The notes: generated from the letters alone by a model not told the origin. A DNA stretch of 64,000 nt from Sporobacter termitidis DSM 10068 (GCF_900130065.1 NZ_FQXV01000012.1:62001-126000); one strand, 5' to 3'. Positions 16,258 to 25,248 are shown, numbered from the stretch's first letter. Program-made: numbers and translations.

Positions 16258-16791
16258 ATGAAAAAAATATTTATCGGATTCCTGCTGATTTTTCTGGATT
16301 TCAGCTTAAATCTCGGTAACTCAAGGATCGGACTGATTCCCGATTTTATCGGCTATATCGTGATGATAAACGGGTTGCTGGAAATGGCGGAGGAAAGTCC
16401 GCTGTTTATAAAGGTCAAGCCCTTTGCCACCTTCATGGCTGTCTATACCGGCATTGTGTACTTTATAGACCTCGTCGGCATCTCCGCGTCGCCGGGCTTT
16501 TTGTCTATTGTCCTCGGCATTGTGTCTGCCGTCATTTCTCTGTACATATCCTATAACATCATTATGGGCGTTAAAGATATGGAGGAGATATATAACACCC
16601 CTTTAAACGGCAGCAGCCTGAAATCCACATGGACAATTCTCGCTGTTTTTAACATTCTGAATTTTGTATTCCTCTTAATCCCCGCCTTGGCAATCATCAG
16701 CGTCATCGTCTCATTTATCGTCGCCATCTGTTTTCTGGTCGCTTTTAATAACTCAAAGAACCTGTATTATAATATGAAAAGCTGGCTGTAA
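16258..16791 (+). CDS. Five-helix membrane protein, unknown
   Basis: This 177-residue integral membrane protein begins KKIFIGFLLIFLDFSLNLG and contains the stretch IGLIPDFIGYIVMINGL, which I have seen in a common but uncharacterised clostridial membrane family. About five hydrophobic segments are visible. The ATG follows AATGGAGTATCA. It is independent of the previous gene by a 54-base gap, and no partner is evident. Confidence 0.68.
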   Translation: MKKIFIGFLLIFLDFSLNLGNSRIGLIPDFIGYIVMINGLLEMAEESPLFIKVKPFATFMAVYTGIVYFIDLVGISASPGFLSIVLGIVSAVISLYISYNIIMGVKDMEEIYNTPLNGSSLKSTWTILAVFNILNFVFLLIPALAIISVIVSFIVAICFLVAFNNSKNLYYNMKSWL

Positions 16792-16892
16792 GCAAACGGG
16801 CGGGGCCAGCCCTAACAAAAGTACTTGCAAACGCACACCGCCTTGACAACCCACATCCTCACGCCGTATACTCAATTCACGAGGTGATACAA

Positions 16893-17204
16893 ATGGATAA
16901 GGAACTCCTGGCCGCGATCGGTCAGATGATAGACGAAAAACTGAAACCAGTGCACCAGAGCATCACCGGTATGCACCAGGATATTACCGGTATGCAGCAG
17001 GATATCACCGGTATGCAGCAGGATATAGCGGACGTCAAGCAGGAGGTTGTAAAAACCAACCTTAAGCTTGAGACCGACATCACAAAACGGCTTGACTCTT
17101 TGACCGACGGGTACATCCTCAACCACGAAAAGCAGCACGACCTTGAACGCCAGCTCACCGATTTGCAGCGCCGGGTGGAGGCGCTTGAAATAAAAGTCAG
17201 TTAA
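16893..17204 (+). CDS. Coiled-coil protein with perfect heptad repeats
   Basis: This 103-residue protein is almost wholly coiled coil. Residues about 20-50 contain three near-identical heptads (ITGMHQD, ITGMQQD, ITGMQQD) encoded by a 21-base DNA tandem repeat, so the length of the coil may vary between strains. A second coil with leucine spacing ends the protein (LERQLTDLQRRVEALEIKV). ATG 16893 follows GAGGTGAT. No membrane segment or enzyme domain is seen; an oligomerising or tethering role is a guess. An intervening TGYI..HEKQHDLE segment resembles phage or hypothetical coiled-coil proteins in Firmicutes. Confidence 0.65.
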   Translation: MDKELLAAIGQMIDEKLKPVHQSITGMHQDITGMQQDITGMQQDIADVKQEVVKTNLKLETDITKRLDSLTDGYILNHEKQHDLERQLTDLQRRVEALEIKVS

Positions 17205-17322
17205 TAATTCAACAGTTTCAGGCGGCGCCGGCAATCGGCGCCGTTCTGTTTTTGCCGCCGTCACATAACCTTCCGGCGCTTCATATGCTGATCTTGAGCA
17301 TACATGACTCGGAGGAATGTCT

Positions 17323-17823
17323 ATGTCCGCTTTTGTTTCCATTTATGGTATTGTCACCATGATCAGCGATTTCTGGACGGGAAGTGATGCGGCCTCGGGC
17401 TGTTATAAATTAATGACAGTGCAAAATACCGACGGCAATGTCGTCAACTTTGTCATTACCCCGACGACCTATTTCGTTTATCATACGATCATATCCGTCG
17501 GCGACCCTGTTATTGGATTTTATGACGCCAACGTCCCCGTGCCATTGATTTACCCCCCGCAGTACCATGCGATTGTCATGGCGAGATTTACACAGGATCA
17601 GAACATAAAGGTCGATTTTTTTGACAGCCAGCTTGTCAGCAGTGACGGTACATTAAAGCTTACAATCGGCCCCGCCACCCAAATCATCCAGGAAAACGGA
17701 CAGCCCTATACGGCAAATCCCGCCAATAAAAACCTGATCGCCGTTTACGGCGCTTCCACGCGGAGTATCCCAGCCCAGACTGTGCCGTACATGATCGTCG
17801 TCATGTGTCCGTTGACAAGCTAG
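17323..17823 (+). CDS. Conserved-looking soluble protein, unknown
   Basis: This 166-residue protein is rich in beta-strand-forming residues (NVVNFVITPTTYFV, DPVIGFYDANVPVPLIYPPQ) with no membrane helix or signal peptide. ATG 17323 sits 7 bases after GGAGG, whereas ATG 17317 is too close to it. Proteins with the YxxVxxVxTGxxxxSGCxxxMT-type start and the IYPPQYHAxV stretch are frequent in spore-forming Clostridia as far as I recall, but no function is known to me. It is a single gene with its own terminator. Confidence 0.62.
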   Translation: MSAFVSIYGIVTMISDFWTGSDAASGCYKLMTVQNTDGNVVNFVITPTTYFVYHTIISVGDPVIGFYDANVPVPLIYPPQYHAIVMARFTQDQNIKVDFFDSQLVSSDGTLKLTIGPATQIIQENGQPYTANPANKNLIAVYGASTRSIPAQTVPYMIVVMCPLTS

Positions 17824-17840
17824 CTTTACCGAAAAAACCG

Positions 17841-17866
17841 AGACCCCGGCCTTGTGGCCGGGGTCT
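17841..17866 (+). terminator. Intrinsic terminator
   Basis: AGACCCCGGCC, loop TTGT, GGCCGGGGTCT (17841-17866), 18 bases after the stop of 17323-17823. It is preceded by a run of As, so it could act in both directions. Confidence 0.75.
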
Positions 17867-17871
17867 TAAAC

Positions 17872-18054
17872 TGTCGGCAAAGCCCTCCGGGCTTCGCCGA
17901 CAAAAAGCTGCATGCAGCTCGCTCAGCCGCTCCCCGCATGAGAAGTGTCATTTCCGACGTACACGCCGCCGGAAATGACGGATTTCATCTTGTTCCCGCC
18001 GTGCGCGGCGGAAATTCTGCGAAGCTTTTTGCTGCTTATGAGCTTTTCGACAAG
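17872..18054 (+). repeat. Multi-hairpin dispersed repeat, copy A
   Basis: This ~183 bp element is a chain of hairpins: GTCGGC../GCCGAC around AAGCCC..GGGCTT, a GCATGCAGC stem, GTCATTTCCG paired with CGGAAATGAC, and CCGCC/GGCGG, ending CTTTTCGACAAG. The related copies are B (26501-26684) and C (63442-63631, opposite strand). In B and C the third hairpin reads GTCACTCCGGAGG.. ..GTGAC, so the stem is kept with different bases. It carries no gene and lies between convergent genes. Confidence 0.75.
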
Positions 18055-18098
18055 CTGAGCCCCCGGCCACAGGCCGGGGGCTCGCATTTCGTTATACA

Positions 18099-20708
18099 CT
18101 ATGCTCGATAGGCCGGTTCCTTCACCCGGAAGGTCAGCCCTTCGTCGTCCGCGTCCACGGCGATGACGCTGCCCTCGCCGGCCTCGCCGCGCATGATGAC
18201 GCGGGCGATGGCCGTCTCCACGTTTTTCTGCACGTAGCGCTTTACCGGGCGCGCGCCGTAGACGGGCGAATAGCTGTCGCTTGCGATGCGCTTCTTGGCC
18301 GCGTCGGAGAGCTCCAGGGTGATGTTCTGCGCGCGGAGCTTTAAGCGCGTCTTGTCGAGGATCAGGTCGATGATGCGCGCGATCTTGCCCAGCGTCAGGG
18401 GCTTGAATATGACGGTCTCGTCCAGTCTGTTCAAAAACTCGGGGCGGAAGCTCGCCTGCAGCTCGTTCATGACGAGCCTGCGGGCGTTTTCCGAAATCTC
18501 CCCGTCCCGGCCGATGCCCTCCATCAAATACTGGCTGCCGATGTTGGACGTCATGATGACGACGGTGTTTTTAAAGTTCACCGTCCGGCCCTGCCCGTCG
18601 GTCAGGCGGCCGTCGTCGAGAATCTGGAGCATGGTGTTGAACACGTCGGGGTGGCCCTTTTCGATCTCGTCGAACAGGACGATGCTGTAGGGCTTCCGCC
18701 GCACGGCCTCGGTGAGCTGGCCGCCCTCGTCGTAGCCCACGTAGCCCGGCGGCGCGCCGATGAGCCGGGACACCGTGTGCTTTTCCTGATACTCGCTCAT
18801 ATCGATGCGGATGATGGCGCTCTCGCTGTCGAACAGGGCCTCCGCCAGCGCCTTGGCAAGCTCCGTCTTGCCCACGCCCGTGGGGCCCAAAAACAGGAAC
18901 GAGCCCGTGGGCCGGTTGGGGTCGGAGAGCCCGGAGCGGGAGCGCAGGATGGCGTCGGACACCGCGTCCACCGCCTCGTTCTGGCCGATGACGCGCTGGT
19001 GCAGGATTTCGCCCAGGCGTAGGATTTTCTCCCGCTGGCCCTCCATCAGCCTGGACACCGGGATACCCGTCCATTTGGCCACGATCTCGGCGATCTCCGT
19101 CTCGGTGACCTCCTCGCGCAGCAAGGCGTTGTCGTTCCCGCCCGCCTTGTCCTTCTCGAGCTCCAGCTGCTTTTCCAGCTGCGGGAGCTTGCCGTATTTG
19201 AGCTCGGACAGCGTATTCAGATCGTAATTGCGCTCGGCCTTTTCGATCACGGCCTTGACCCCATCGATCTCCTCCTTGATCTTGCTGACCTTCTGGATGT
19301 TCTGCTTCTCCTCCTGCCACTTGGTGGTCATCTCCTCGTAGTCCGCCTTCAGGTCGGACAGCTCCTTCTGGAGTGCCTCCAGGCGCTCCCTGGAGTGGCG
19401 GTCGGTCTCCTTTTTGAGGGCTTCCCGCTCGATTTCCAGCTGCATGATCTTGCGGCTTTTTTCGTCCAGCTCCGCCGGCAGGCTGTCGATCTCCGTGCGG
19501 ATGATGGACGCCGCCTCGTCCATCAGGTCGATGGCCTTGTCGGGCAGGAACCGGTCGCTGATGTAGCGGCTGGAAAGTACGGCGCAGGACACCAGTGCCC
19601 CGTCCGTGATGCGCACGCCGTGATGAATCTCGTACTTCTCCTTCAGGCCCCGCAGGATAGAGATGGTGTCCTCCACGCTGGGCTCTGTGACCGTAATGGG
19701 CTGGAACCGCCGCTCCAGCGCCGCGTCCTTTTCGATGTACTGGCGGTACTCGTTCAGGGTCGTTGCGCCGATGCAGTGAAGCTCGCCCCGGGCCAAAAGC
19801 GGCTTCAAAAGATTCCCCGCGTCCATGGCGCCCTCCGTCTTCCCGGCGCCGACGATGTTGTGCATCTCGTCAATGAAGAGGATGACGCGCCCTTCAGACT
19901 TCGTGATCTCGTCCAGCACGGCCTTGAGCCGCTCTTCAAACTCGCCGCGGTACTTGGCCCCCGCGATGAGCGCGCCCATGTCCAGGGCGAAGATCGTCTT
20001 GTCCTTCAGCGTCTCCGGCACGTCGCCCTTCCAGATGCGCTGGGCCAGGCCCTCTACCACCGCCGTCTTGCCGACGCCGGGCTCGCCGATGAGCGCCGGG
20101 TTGTTCTTCGTCTTCCGGCACAGGATGGTGATGACCCGCCGGATCTCCTGGTCGCGCCCGATCACCGGGTCCAGCTTGCCGTTTTTCGCGGCCTCCACCA
20201 GGTCCGTGCCGTATTTGCGCAGCGCGTCGTAGGTGTTCTCCGGGTTCTGGCTGGTGACGCGCTGGTTTTTCCGCACGTCGGTCAGCGCCGCGAGAAACTT
20301 TTCCGTGTCGATGCCGTATTTTGAGAAAATTTTTGCCGACGGCGTGTTCCGCTCGCCTAAAAGCGCCAGGTACAGGTGCTCCACGCCGGCGTAGCTGTCG
20401 CCGAAGCGTTTGATGCTGTCCTCCGCCTTCAGCAAAAGCTCGGAGAACCGCCGCGTGGCATACAGCCCGTCGCCGCTGGCTCCCGTTACCGACGGGATTT
20501 TGCCCAGCTCCCGCTCCAGCTCGTCTTCCAGCATGGTTTTATCGGCGCCCATGATGCCCAGGAGCCTCGGGATCAGGCCGTCCTCCTGCGTGAGCAGCGC
20601 GTAGTGCAGGTGCTCTCCGTCCACCTGCTGGTGCTGGTGCCGTATCGCCGATGCCTGCGATGCCGCGATCGCCTCCTGCGCCCGCTGCGTGAATTTTTCA
20701 ATATTCAT
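18099..20708 (-). CDS. clpB: ClpB disaggregase (Hsp100)
   Basis: This 869-residue ATP-driven disaggregase rescues aggregated proteins with DnaK/DnaJ in the cytoplasm. The N-terminal substrate domain (~1-145) is followed by a first AAA module (Walker [20 protein letters not shown]), the long middle coiled coil (~400-530), which distinguishes ClpB from ClpA/C, a second AAA module ([21 protein letters not shown]) and the C-terminal D2-small domain. The length is normal. The ATG has GAGGGGGT before it. No CIRCE element is visible upstream, so HrcA control is not supported. A DnaJ-like gene follows upstream on the same strand, 750 bases away. Confidence 0.97.
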   Translation of the reverse strand: MNIEKFTQRAQEAIAASQASAIRHQHQQVDGEHLHYALLTQEDGLIPRLLGIMGADKTMLEDELERELGKIPSVTGASGDGLYATRRFSELLLKAEDSIKRFGDSYAGVEHLYLALLGERNTPSAKIFSKYGIDTEKFLAALTDVRKNQRVTSQNPENTYDALRKYGTDLVEAAKNGKLDPVIGRDQEIRRVITILCRKTKNNPALIGEPGVGKTAVVEGLAQRIWKGDVPETLKDKTIFALDMGALIAGAKYRGEFEERLKAVLDEITKSEGRVILFIDEMHNIVGAGKTEGAMDAGNLLKPLLARGELHCIGATTLNEYRQYIEKDAALERRFQPITVTEPSVEDTISILRGLKEKYEIHHGVRITDGALVSCAVLSSRYISDRFLPDKAIDLMDEAASIIRTEIDSLPAELDEKSRKIMQLEIEREALKKETDRHSRERLEALQKELSDLKADYEEMTTKWQEEKQNIQKVSKIKEEIDGVKAVIEKAERNYDLNTLSELKYGKLPQLEKQLELEKDKAGGNDNALLREEVTETEIAEIVAKWTGIPVSRLMEGQREKILRLGEILHQRVIGQNEAVDAVSDAILRSRSGLSDPNRPTGSFLFLGPTGVGKTELAKALAEALFDSESAIIRIDMSEYQEKHTVSRLIGAPPGYVGYDEGGQLTEAVRRKPYSIVLFDEIEKGHPDVFNTMLQILDDGRLTDGQGRTVNFKNTVVIMTSNIGSQYLMEGIGRDGEISENARRLVMNELQASFRPEFLNRLDETVIFKPLTLGKIARIIDLILDKTRLKLRAQNITLELSDAAKKRIASDSYSPVYGARPVKRYVQKNVETAIARVIMRGEAGEGSVIAVDADDEGLTFRVKEPAYRA

Positions 20709-21455
20709 GGTATTACCCCCTCGTCGTCGAGTTGTGGATTTGATTTGTTCGTTTTAAAGCCTGCGGGGTTATAACCGCATATCCTTCTTTCCGTTCCGTA
20801 CGGCCCGACACTGTTTACGCTGCCCTTCTCTCGTCGGAAAGATGCCCACATCGCCCCGTTTTCTTTGGCTCCCTCAGACGAGGGAGCTGCCGCCCGCAGG
20901 CGACTGAAGGAGGGTCTTGTCGGCGCGGCACAAGGCGGCGGGCGGTTCGTGAACCGCCCCTACACAGTCACCGTTTTGAAAAGCAGCCGCTCTTTCGAGC
21001 AGCGGGAAAACGGATGGCCCGCGGGTTCAGCATTGCCTTGGCGGTGCCAAAGCATTGTTTATCCGCAACGGTTGCGCCGTCCTCGGTGCCCGATCGACGG
21101 GGCGATGTGGGCATCGCCCCCTACGAAACCTTTGCTGCCATTAGGGCCCCATTGTCATTATGAAACCGCCGCTGTCCTTGCGGCTCCCGTTGTCCTTGCG
21201 GCTCCGTTGTCCTTGCGGCCCCCGCTGTCATTGCAGCTCCCGTTGTACTTGCGGCCCACGTTGCCATTCTCGCTCTCCACCCGTGTCATTCCCGCGAAGG
21301 CGGGAATCCACGTCCCCCGGCAAGGACGAAACCCGTTTGCGTCCGCCGGGCCGTGGGGCGCAGCCCCAAACGGGGTCCCAGGGGCGGAGCCCCTGCAAAA
21401 TGAGTGTCATAGGGGCGCAGCCCCTATACCTCTATCGGGCGGGTGGGCGGGATTT
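20709..21455. repeat. Intergenic region clpB-cbpA filled with dispersed and tandem repeats
   Basis: No gene is seen in these 750 bases. They hold a GGCTCCCTCAGACGAGGGAG element with GCAGGCGACTGAAGGAGGG (20868-20930, again at 35697-35750), GGGCGATG-type fragments, a degenerate ~18 bp tandem repeat (CCGTTGTCCTTGCGGCTC and variants, about 21166-21260), a REP half-site (21285-21310) and a GGGGCGCAGCCCC-rich element with CTATCGGGCGGGTGGG (about 21355-21455), whose relatives end the regions at 31740-31800 and 42295-42391. Open frames here come from the repeats. Confidence 0.75.
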
Positions 21456-22430
21456 CTATCGCCGTACGGCGCCTTTCGCCAGCTCCGCCAGCTGCGCGTA
21501 CAGCTCCTTCATATCATCCGTCAGGTGCGCCGGGTTCACGATGCGCACCACCAGGCTCAACGCGCCGCGTTTGCCGTTTTTCGCGGGATAGCCCCGTGCG
21601 GCGATGCGCAGCTTGCCGCCGGACTGGATGCCGGCCGGGATCTTCACCTTCAGCCGCTCGTCGAGCGTGGCGACCTGAATCTCGTCGCCCAGCGCGGCCT
21701 GCCACGGATAGACGTCCACCGTCTTTTCAAGCGCGCCGCCGTCGAAGGAGAAGCCCGCCTCGGGCTTTAAGCCGATCTCCAGATACAGGTCGCCGGCCTT
21801 GCCCTTGCCCATGCCGGGGCCGCCGAGGCCCGTAAGCTTGATTTTCTCACCGGGCTGAATCCCCGCCGGGATTTTGAATTTTACCGTCTTCGTGCCGGAT
21901 TCGGTCTGCAGGGCGATGGTCTTCTCGCCGCCCTTGTACGCCTCGCGGATGCCGATCTCGACTCTGGCGTCGATGTCCTGCCCGCTGCCGCTGTAGCTGT
22001 CAAAGCCACCCCCGCCGCCTAAATTGGAGAATATATCGCCATAGGCGCCGCCGCGCCCGCCGCCGAAAAACATGTTGAAAAAGTCGCTGAAATCGGCCCC
22101 GCCGCCGTCCGCCGTCGTCCAGGTATACGAATACCCGCCGCCCGTATCGGCGCCGGAACGGTGCGTGGACGGGTCGAAGCCGCCGTAGTTCTCGCGGAAC
22201 CGGCCGCTCTTCATGTCCTCGTAAAGCGCATCGTATTTGGCGCGCTTTTCCTTATCGCCGAGCACCTCGTACGCCTCGCTGATCTCTTTGAATTTTTCCT
22301 CGCTGGCCTTGCTGCCGCCGGCAACGTCCGGGTGGTACTTTTTCGCCAGCTTCCGGTAAGTCTTTTTGATTTCCTCTTCCGTCGCGTCCCTGCCGATGCC
22401 GAGGACCGCGTAATAGTCCTTGAACTCCAT
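21456..22430 (-). CDS. cbpA: DnaJ-like J-domain cochaperone (CbpA type)
   Basis: This 324-residue type II J-protein has an N-terminal J domain (about 3-70) with the HPD motif in [10 protein letters not shown], a glycine-rich linker ([20 protein letters not shown]) and two C-terminal beta-barrel domains that bind clients; the zinc finger of DnaJ is absent. It stimulates DnaK ATPase. The start is the ATG ending at 22430, 8 bases after GGGAGG; an upstream GTG is less likely. It is on the same strand as clpB, which suggests a shared proteostasis region, though the repeat-filled gap makes one transcript unlikely. Confidence 0.9.
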   Translation of the reverse strand: MEFKDYYAVLGIGRDATEEEIKKTYRKLAKKYHPDVAGGSKASEEKFKEISEAYEVLGDKEKRAKYDALYEDMKSGRFRENYGGFDPSTHRSGADTGGGYSYTWTTADGGGADFSDFFNMFFGGGRGGAYGDIFSNLGGGGGFDSYSGSGQDIDARVEIGIREAYKGGEKTIALQTESGTKTVKFKIPAGIQPGEKIKLTGLGGPGMGKGKAGDLYLEIGLKPEAGFSFDGGALEKTVDVYPWQAALGDEIQVATLDERLKVKIPAGIQSGGKLRIAARGYPAKNGKRGALSLVVRIVNPAHLTDDMKELYAQLAELAKGAVRR

Positions 22431-22637
22431 AACCGTCACCTCCCTCTCGTGGATGGGATATATGGGATATAGTTTTATATATACATAATAACGCGAAGGT
22501 CAGGAAAGGTCAAATTAAACAAACGGCGTATTTGCGCCATTTTTGACCTTTCCTGACCAATAGCGAATTCGGATGCGCTCGCACCCGTTATTGCTTTATT
22601 TTGCTTTGTTTTTCTCGTTTGCGAAACACAATTTGCG

Positions 22638-22788
22638 CCGCCCGGTATTGTGCCGTACCGCCCGGCATTGTGCCGCACCGCCCGGTATTGTGCCGTACCG
22701 CCCGGTATTGTGCCGTACCGCCCGGTATTGTGCCGTACCGCCCGGTATTGTGCCGTACCGCCCGGTATTGTGCCGTACCGCCCGGTAT
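22638..22788 (+). repeat. 20 bp tandem repeat array
   Basis: Seven full units and one partial unit of CCGCCCGGTATTGTGCCGTA run head to tail with only the second unit diverged (CCGCCCGGCATTGTGCCGCA). The array has no spacers, so it is not CRISPR. It lies upstream of the secreted protein gene at 22990 and abuts a REP palindrome. The array reads open in several frames on both strands, which explains spurious overlapping frames. Confidence 0.92.
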
Positions 22789-22860
22789 GTCATTCCCGCG
22801 AAGGCGGGAATCCAGGCCCTCGTACAGGGAAACGTGGATTCCCGCCTTCGCGGGAATGAC
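22789..22860. repeat. Paired REP palindrome
   Basis: Two perfect 26-base inverted arms, beginning GTCATTCCCGCGAAGGCGGG (22789-22814) and mirrored at 22835-22860, enclose a 20-base loop. The same pair with the loop in reverse orientation is at 60655-60725. Single half-sites occur at 21285-21310, 30939-30964 and 46927-46952. It resembles bacterial REP/BIME elements. Confidence 0.9.
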
Positions 22861-22989
22861 AAACGTTGCGGGAATGACAACATTTGGTTGCGGGAATATC
22901 GGCGTTTGGCTGTTTACATGTTTCTTGCATCCCGTCGCGGCTGATACGAACCCCATTTTTTGCAAACACTAGTGCCGGGAGGCGGTATC

Positions 22990-23484
22990 ATGAAAAAAAT
23001 CCTTGCATCGGTTTTCATCCTCGGGGCGATCCTCGCCGCGCAGACGCCGGCGGCGGCGGTGCCGATCGAGAGCGTTGCCCAGTATAAGGCGCAGATTTCG
23101 TTCTTCAAGGACGCATTGGACGCGCTCTCCGCGTCCTCGCCGGACGAGGCCGTCCGGCTCTGGGTCAAGGGGGATGAAATGCGCAACGGCGTTTACAAAT
23201 ACGCTGTCGGCAGCGGGCCCGTCAAGCGGTGGCTCACGGACCGGTGGGGAGACCCGGAAGAAAACTTCTGGATCATCGGCGGCTCCAGCCCATGGCTGAC
23301 GTCCTATGAAATCGCCGGCAAGACAAACATCTCGCCGACGGCTGTTGAATATATCGTCAAATATTTCTGGGCCACCTCCGCCGGGCCGGAGGAGCCGACC
23401 GTCGAGCACCTGACCGTGTCGCAGGAAAACGGCGGCTGGTATATCACCAAAGTCAATCCCGTCAGCGGGCCGCAAAATTACTGA
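22990..23484 (+). CDS. Secreted protein, unknown
   Basis: This 164-residue protein has a typical signal peptide (MKKILASVFILGAILAAQTPAAA) and a mature domain with SFFKDALDALSASSPDEAVRLWVKGDEMRNGVYKYAV. This last part resembles the start of small exported clostridial proteins in which a helix precedes an NTF2-like fold (WATSAGPE..HLTVSQENGGWYITKV), so a ligand-binding or structural NTF2-like role is possible. ATG 22990 follows GGGAGGCGG. No neighbours share its strand, so it is a single gene; the function is unknown. Confidence 0.7.
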   Translation: MKKILASVFILGAILAAQTPAAAVPIESVAQYKAQISFFKDALDALSASSPDEAVRLWVKGDEMRNGVYKYAVGSGPVKRWLTDRWGDPEENFWIIGGSSPWLTSYEIAGKTNISPTAVEYIVKYFWATSAGPEEPTVEHLTVSQENGGWYITKVNPVSGPQNY

Positions 23485-23606
23485 GATTTCCATCCGCGCC
23501 CCAATGTACAAAATCGCCCCGGCGCGCCGACAAGAAGGGCGGGATGAATACATCCCGCCCCGTATGTCCGTAGGGTCGATCTGTGATCGCCTCTGTTTCC
23601 CCGCCT

Positions 23607-24350
23607 CTATTTCCCCACGGCGACCTTTCCGCGCCCCATGCCGTAGCACAGCGCCCTTTTGGGGCAGCCGTCGATACATTCGCCGCAGCGGATGCAAGCC
23701 AATGACGCGACGCTGCCCGTTTTGATCTCGGCGGCGACATCGATGCTCATGGGGCACTTCGTGGTGCATTTCCCGCAGCCGACACAATTGGAGGGGTTCG
23801 CGCGGATTTTGAGCTGCGGCAGGCGCAGCGCCCGGCCCACCAGCTCTCCCGCCGTCAGAAACGGCGCCATCCAGCAAATGGTGTGGCAGGCCCCGCGCTT
23901 CCCCACCGTGACGGTGAGCGCGAACAGGATCGCCAGCACCAGATAGTAATTGATAAATTTCAGCGGCTCATCGACCGAGACGATATGCTCCGTCAGATAC
24001 AGCGGATCGAAGCCCCGGATGCCGCCGGCCAGGATAAAGCCCGCCGCCAGGGCGGCAAACCACACCCCGAAAATGGCGTACCGGATCACCGCGAGCCTGT
24101 TCACCTTGACGGGCCTGTCGTTGATGGTCGCCCCCAACTCGCTCAGGCCGGCCACGGGGCAGAACCACGCGCACCACGCCCTACCGAGAAATATCCCCGA
24201 CAAAAAGAGAAACGCGAACACCATGACGCTGCCGGCGACGAGCCCCGCAAACGCCGCGTCCAGCGAAACGTAGGGCGACAGGTAATTGAAGATGACCGGG
24301 AACAGAAACAGCGTTGTGAAGACGATGACTCTTCGGACCTTCTGCCTCAT
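23607..24350 (-). CDS. NapH/polyferredoxin-like 4Fe-4S membrane protein
   Basis: This 247-residue membrane protein has about four or five helices, a CPxxxLSELGA-type conserved cytoplasmic motif (WCAWFCPVAGLSE) after the second helix, another Cys pair region, and two C-terminal ferredoxin clusters (CVGCGKCTTKCP and CIRCGECIDGCPKRAL). The layout is that of NapH/RnfD-neighbour type electron-transfer proteins; partners are not encoded nearby. The start is the ATG ending at 24350, which overlaps the stop of the PadR gene (ATGA), so translation is coupled. It is therefore the likely target of that regulator. Confidence 0.85.
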   Translation of the reverse strand: MRQKVRRVIVFTTLFLFPVIFNYLSPYVSLDAAFAGLVAGSVMVFAFLFLSGIFLGRAWCAWFCPVAGLSELGATINDRPVKVNRLAVIRYAIFGVWFAALAAGFILAGGIRGFDPLYLTEHIVSVDEPLKFINYYLVLAILFALTVTVGKRGACHTICWMAPFLTAGELVGRALRLPQLKIRANPSNCVGCGKCTTKCPMSIDVAAEIKTGSVASLACIRCGECIDGCPKRALCYGMGRGKVAVGK

Positions 24351-24901
24351 TTTCTCCACCTGCTTTCCAAAAATTCCGTTGTCTCCCGGCACCAGTCCAG
24401 ATAGGCCCCGTTGGCCTTCCGCCCGAAATCGACGACGCGGCGGATCGTCGGGTGGGCCGGGTCGTCGTCCTCGATGGCCCTCAGCTCCGCGTCAAAGGCG
24501 TCCAGCACCTTCAGGTCCTGCTCATGCGCGGCCTGAAATTTTTTTACATGCTCCAGCATCACGTCCGGGTCCGTCAGATGCGAAAAGTACATCTTCAAAA
24601 GTATCTCAAACCGCATCGACTCTTTTTCCACCGGCAGCGCCAGCCATCCGCGCAGCGCCTCAAAGCCCTGGGGCGTCAGCCGGTACGCCTTCTGTGCCCG
24701 GGGCTGCGCCGCGTCCGCGTCCGTCTCCTTGACGTAACCGGCCCCGCACAGCGCTTTCAGCGACGGATACAGCTGGCCGTAGCTCTCGTTCCAGAAAAAC
24801 CGGAACCGGACGTCGATGATCCGCTTGATCTGATACCCCGTCAGCGGCTCCTCGGACAAAAGCCCCAGGATCACGTAATCTGTTTGTTTCATAAAATCCA
24901 C
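24347..24901 (-). CDS. PadR-family transcriptional regulator
   Basis: This 184-residue protein has an N-terminal PadR winged helix (DYVILGLLSEEPLTGYQIKRIID..SYGQLYPSLKALCGAGYV, about 8-60) and a Vir-like C-terminal dimerisation helix region. It is upstream of and overlaps the polyferredoxin gene by four bases. A near-perfect 30 bp palindrome (24902-24931) lies directly in front of the start codon over the predicted -10 box, so autorepression is probable. The inducer is unknown; PadR proteins respond to phenolics, drugs or other small ligands. Confidence 0.88.
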   Translation of the reverse strand: MDFMKQTDYVILGLLSEEPLTGYQIKRIIDVRFRFFWNESYGQLYPSLKALCGAGYVKETDADAAQPRAQKAYRLTPQGFEALRGWLALPVEKESMRFEILLKMYFSHLTDPDVMLEHVKKFQAAHEQDLKVLDAFDAELRAIEDDDPAHPTIRRVVDFGRKANGAYLDWCRETTEFLESRWRK

Positions 24902-24959
24902 CTATCTAAAAGATATATATCTATTAGATAGGTTATCATGTAATTATTCCGATTGTCAA
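24902..24959 (-). promoter_or_regulatory. Promoter and palindromic operator of the PadR gene
   Basis: On the minus strand, TTGACA (complement at 24954-24959) and TAACCT (24930-24935) form a promoter with an 18-base spacer. Just downstream, 24902-24931 is a near-perfect palindrome centred on AGATATATATCT with CTATCTAA/TTAGATAG arms. The layout matches PadR repression. A second palindrome with the same core is at 31295-31328. Confidence 0.75.
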
Positions 24960-25002
24960 GGGGCAGAATTCGATTTTTTCCGGAGTTATCGCTAAATAGC
25001 TA

Positions 25003-25031
25003 TTGCATTTTTAGCCCATTTAAGGTAATAT
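25003..25031 (+). promoter_or_regulatory. Sigma-A-type promoter of the LFNG-family gene 3
   Basis: TTGCAT (25003-25008), a 17-base spacer and TAATAT (25026-25031) lie upstream of the tiny gene at 25099. Confidence 0.6.
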
Positions 25032-25098
25032 ATGGTAAAACAACGCTAAGGAGTGTTTAAAACAGCGAAAGCTGCGGCGCGGTATCGGGGGATGTAGC

Positions 25099-25248
25099 AT
25101 GGTCGATTACGAAAAAATATACAGGGCATTGTTCAACGGTATTGCCGAAGCCCTCGTCAGCATCGAGCAGCAGGAATACGTCCAGGCCCGCGACAGTCTC
25201 GTCAAAGCCCAAATGGACGCCGAGGACATCTTCGCCGAAAAAGGCTGA
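25099..25248 (+). CDS. Tiny helical protein, LFNG family, member 3
   Basis: This 49-residue protein (MVDYEKIYRALFNG.., IEQQEYVQARDSL) is homologous to the first ~50 residues of 1580-1801 and 15144-15404: the MVD.E..YR.LFNG..(D/E)A...IE.Q.Y..A...LVK pattern and an ending with AE(D/E) are shared. It lacks the proline-rich tail, indicating that the helical part alone is the conserved domain. GGGGGAT precedes the ATG, and a sigma-A-type promoter lies at 25003-25031. The RNA and the rest of the 650 bp repeat are absent here. The function is unknown. Confidence 0.72.
   Translation: MVDYEKIYRALFNGIAEALVSIEQQEYVQARDSLVKAQMDAEDIFAEKG

Noticed and set aside
19395-20324. 309-codon plus-strand frame opposite clpB
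   Set aside because: A shadow of the clpB codons.
20709-20780. CIRCE heat-shock operator before clpB
   Set aside because: No TTAGCACTC-N9-GAGTGCTAA-like dyad can be seen.
20865-21770. A 301-codon plus-strand frame between clpB and cbpA
   Set aside because: It runs through repeats and into the minus-strand cbpA gene; no start signal or motif.
22638-22860. CRISPR array or genuine genes in the 20 bp repeats
   Set aside because: Units are contiguous without spacers, no cas genes are present, and the many overlapping frames in all directions come from the repeat unit.
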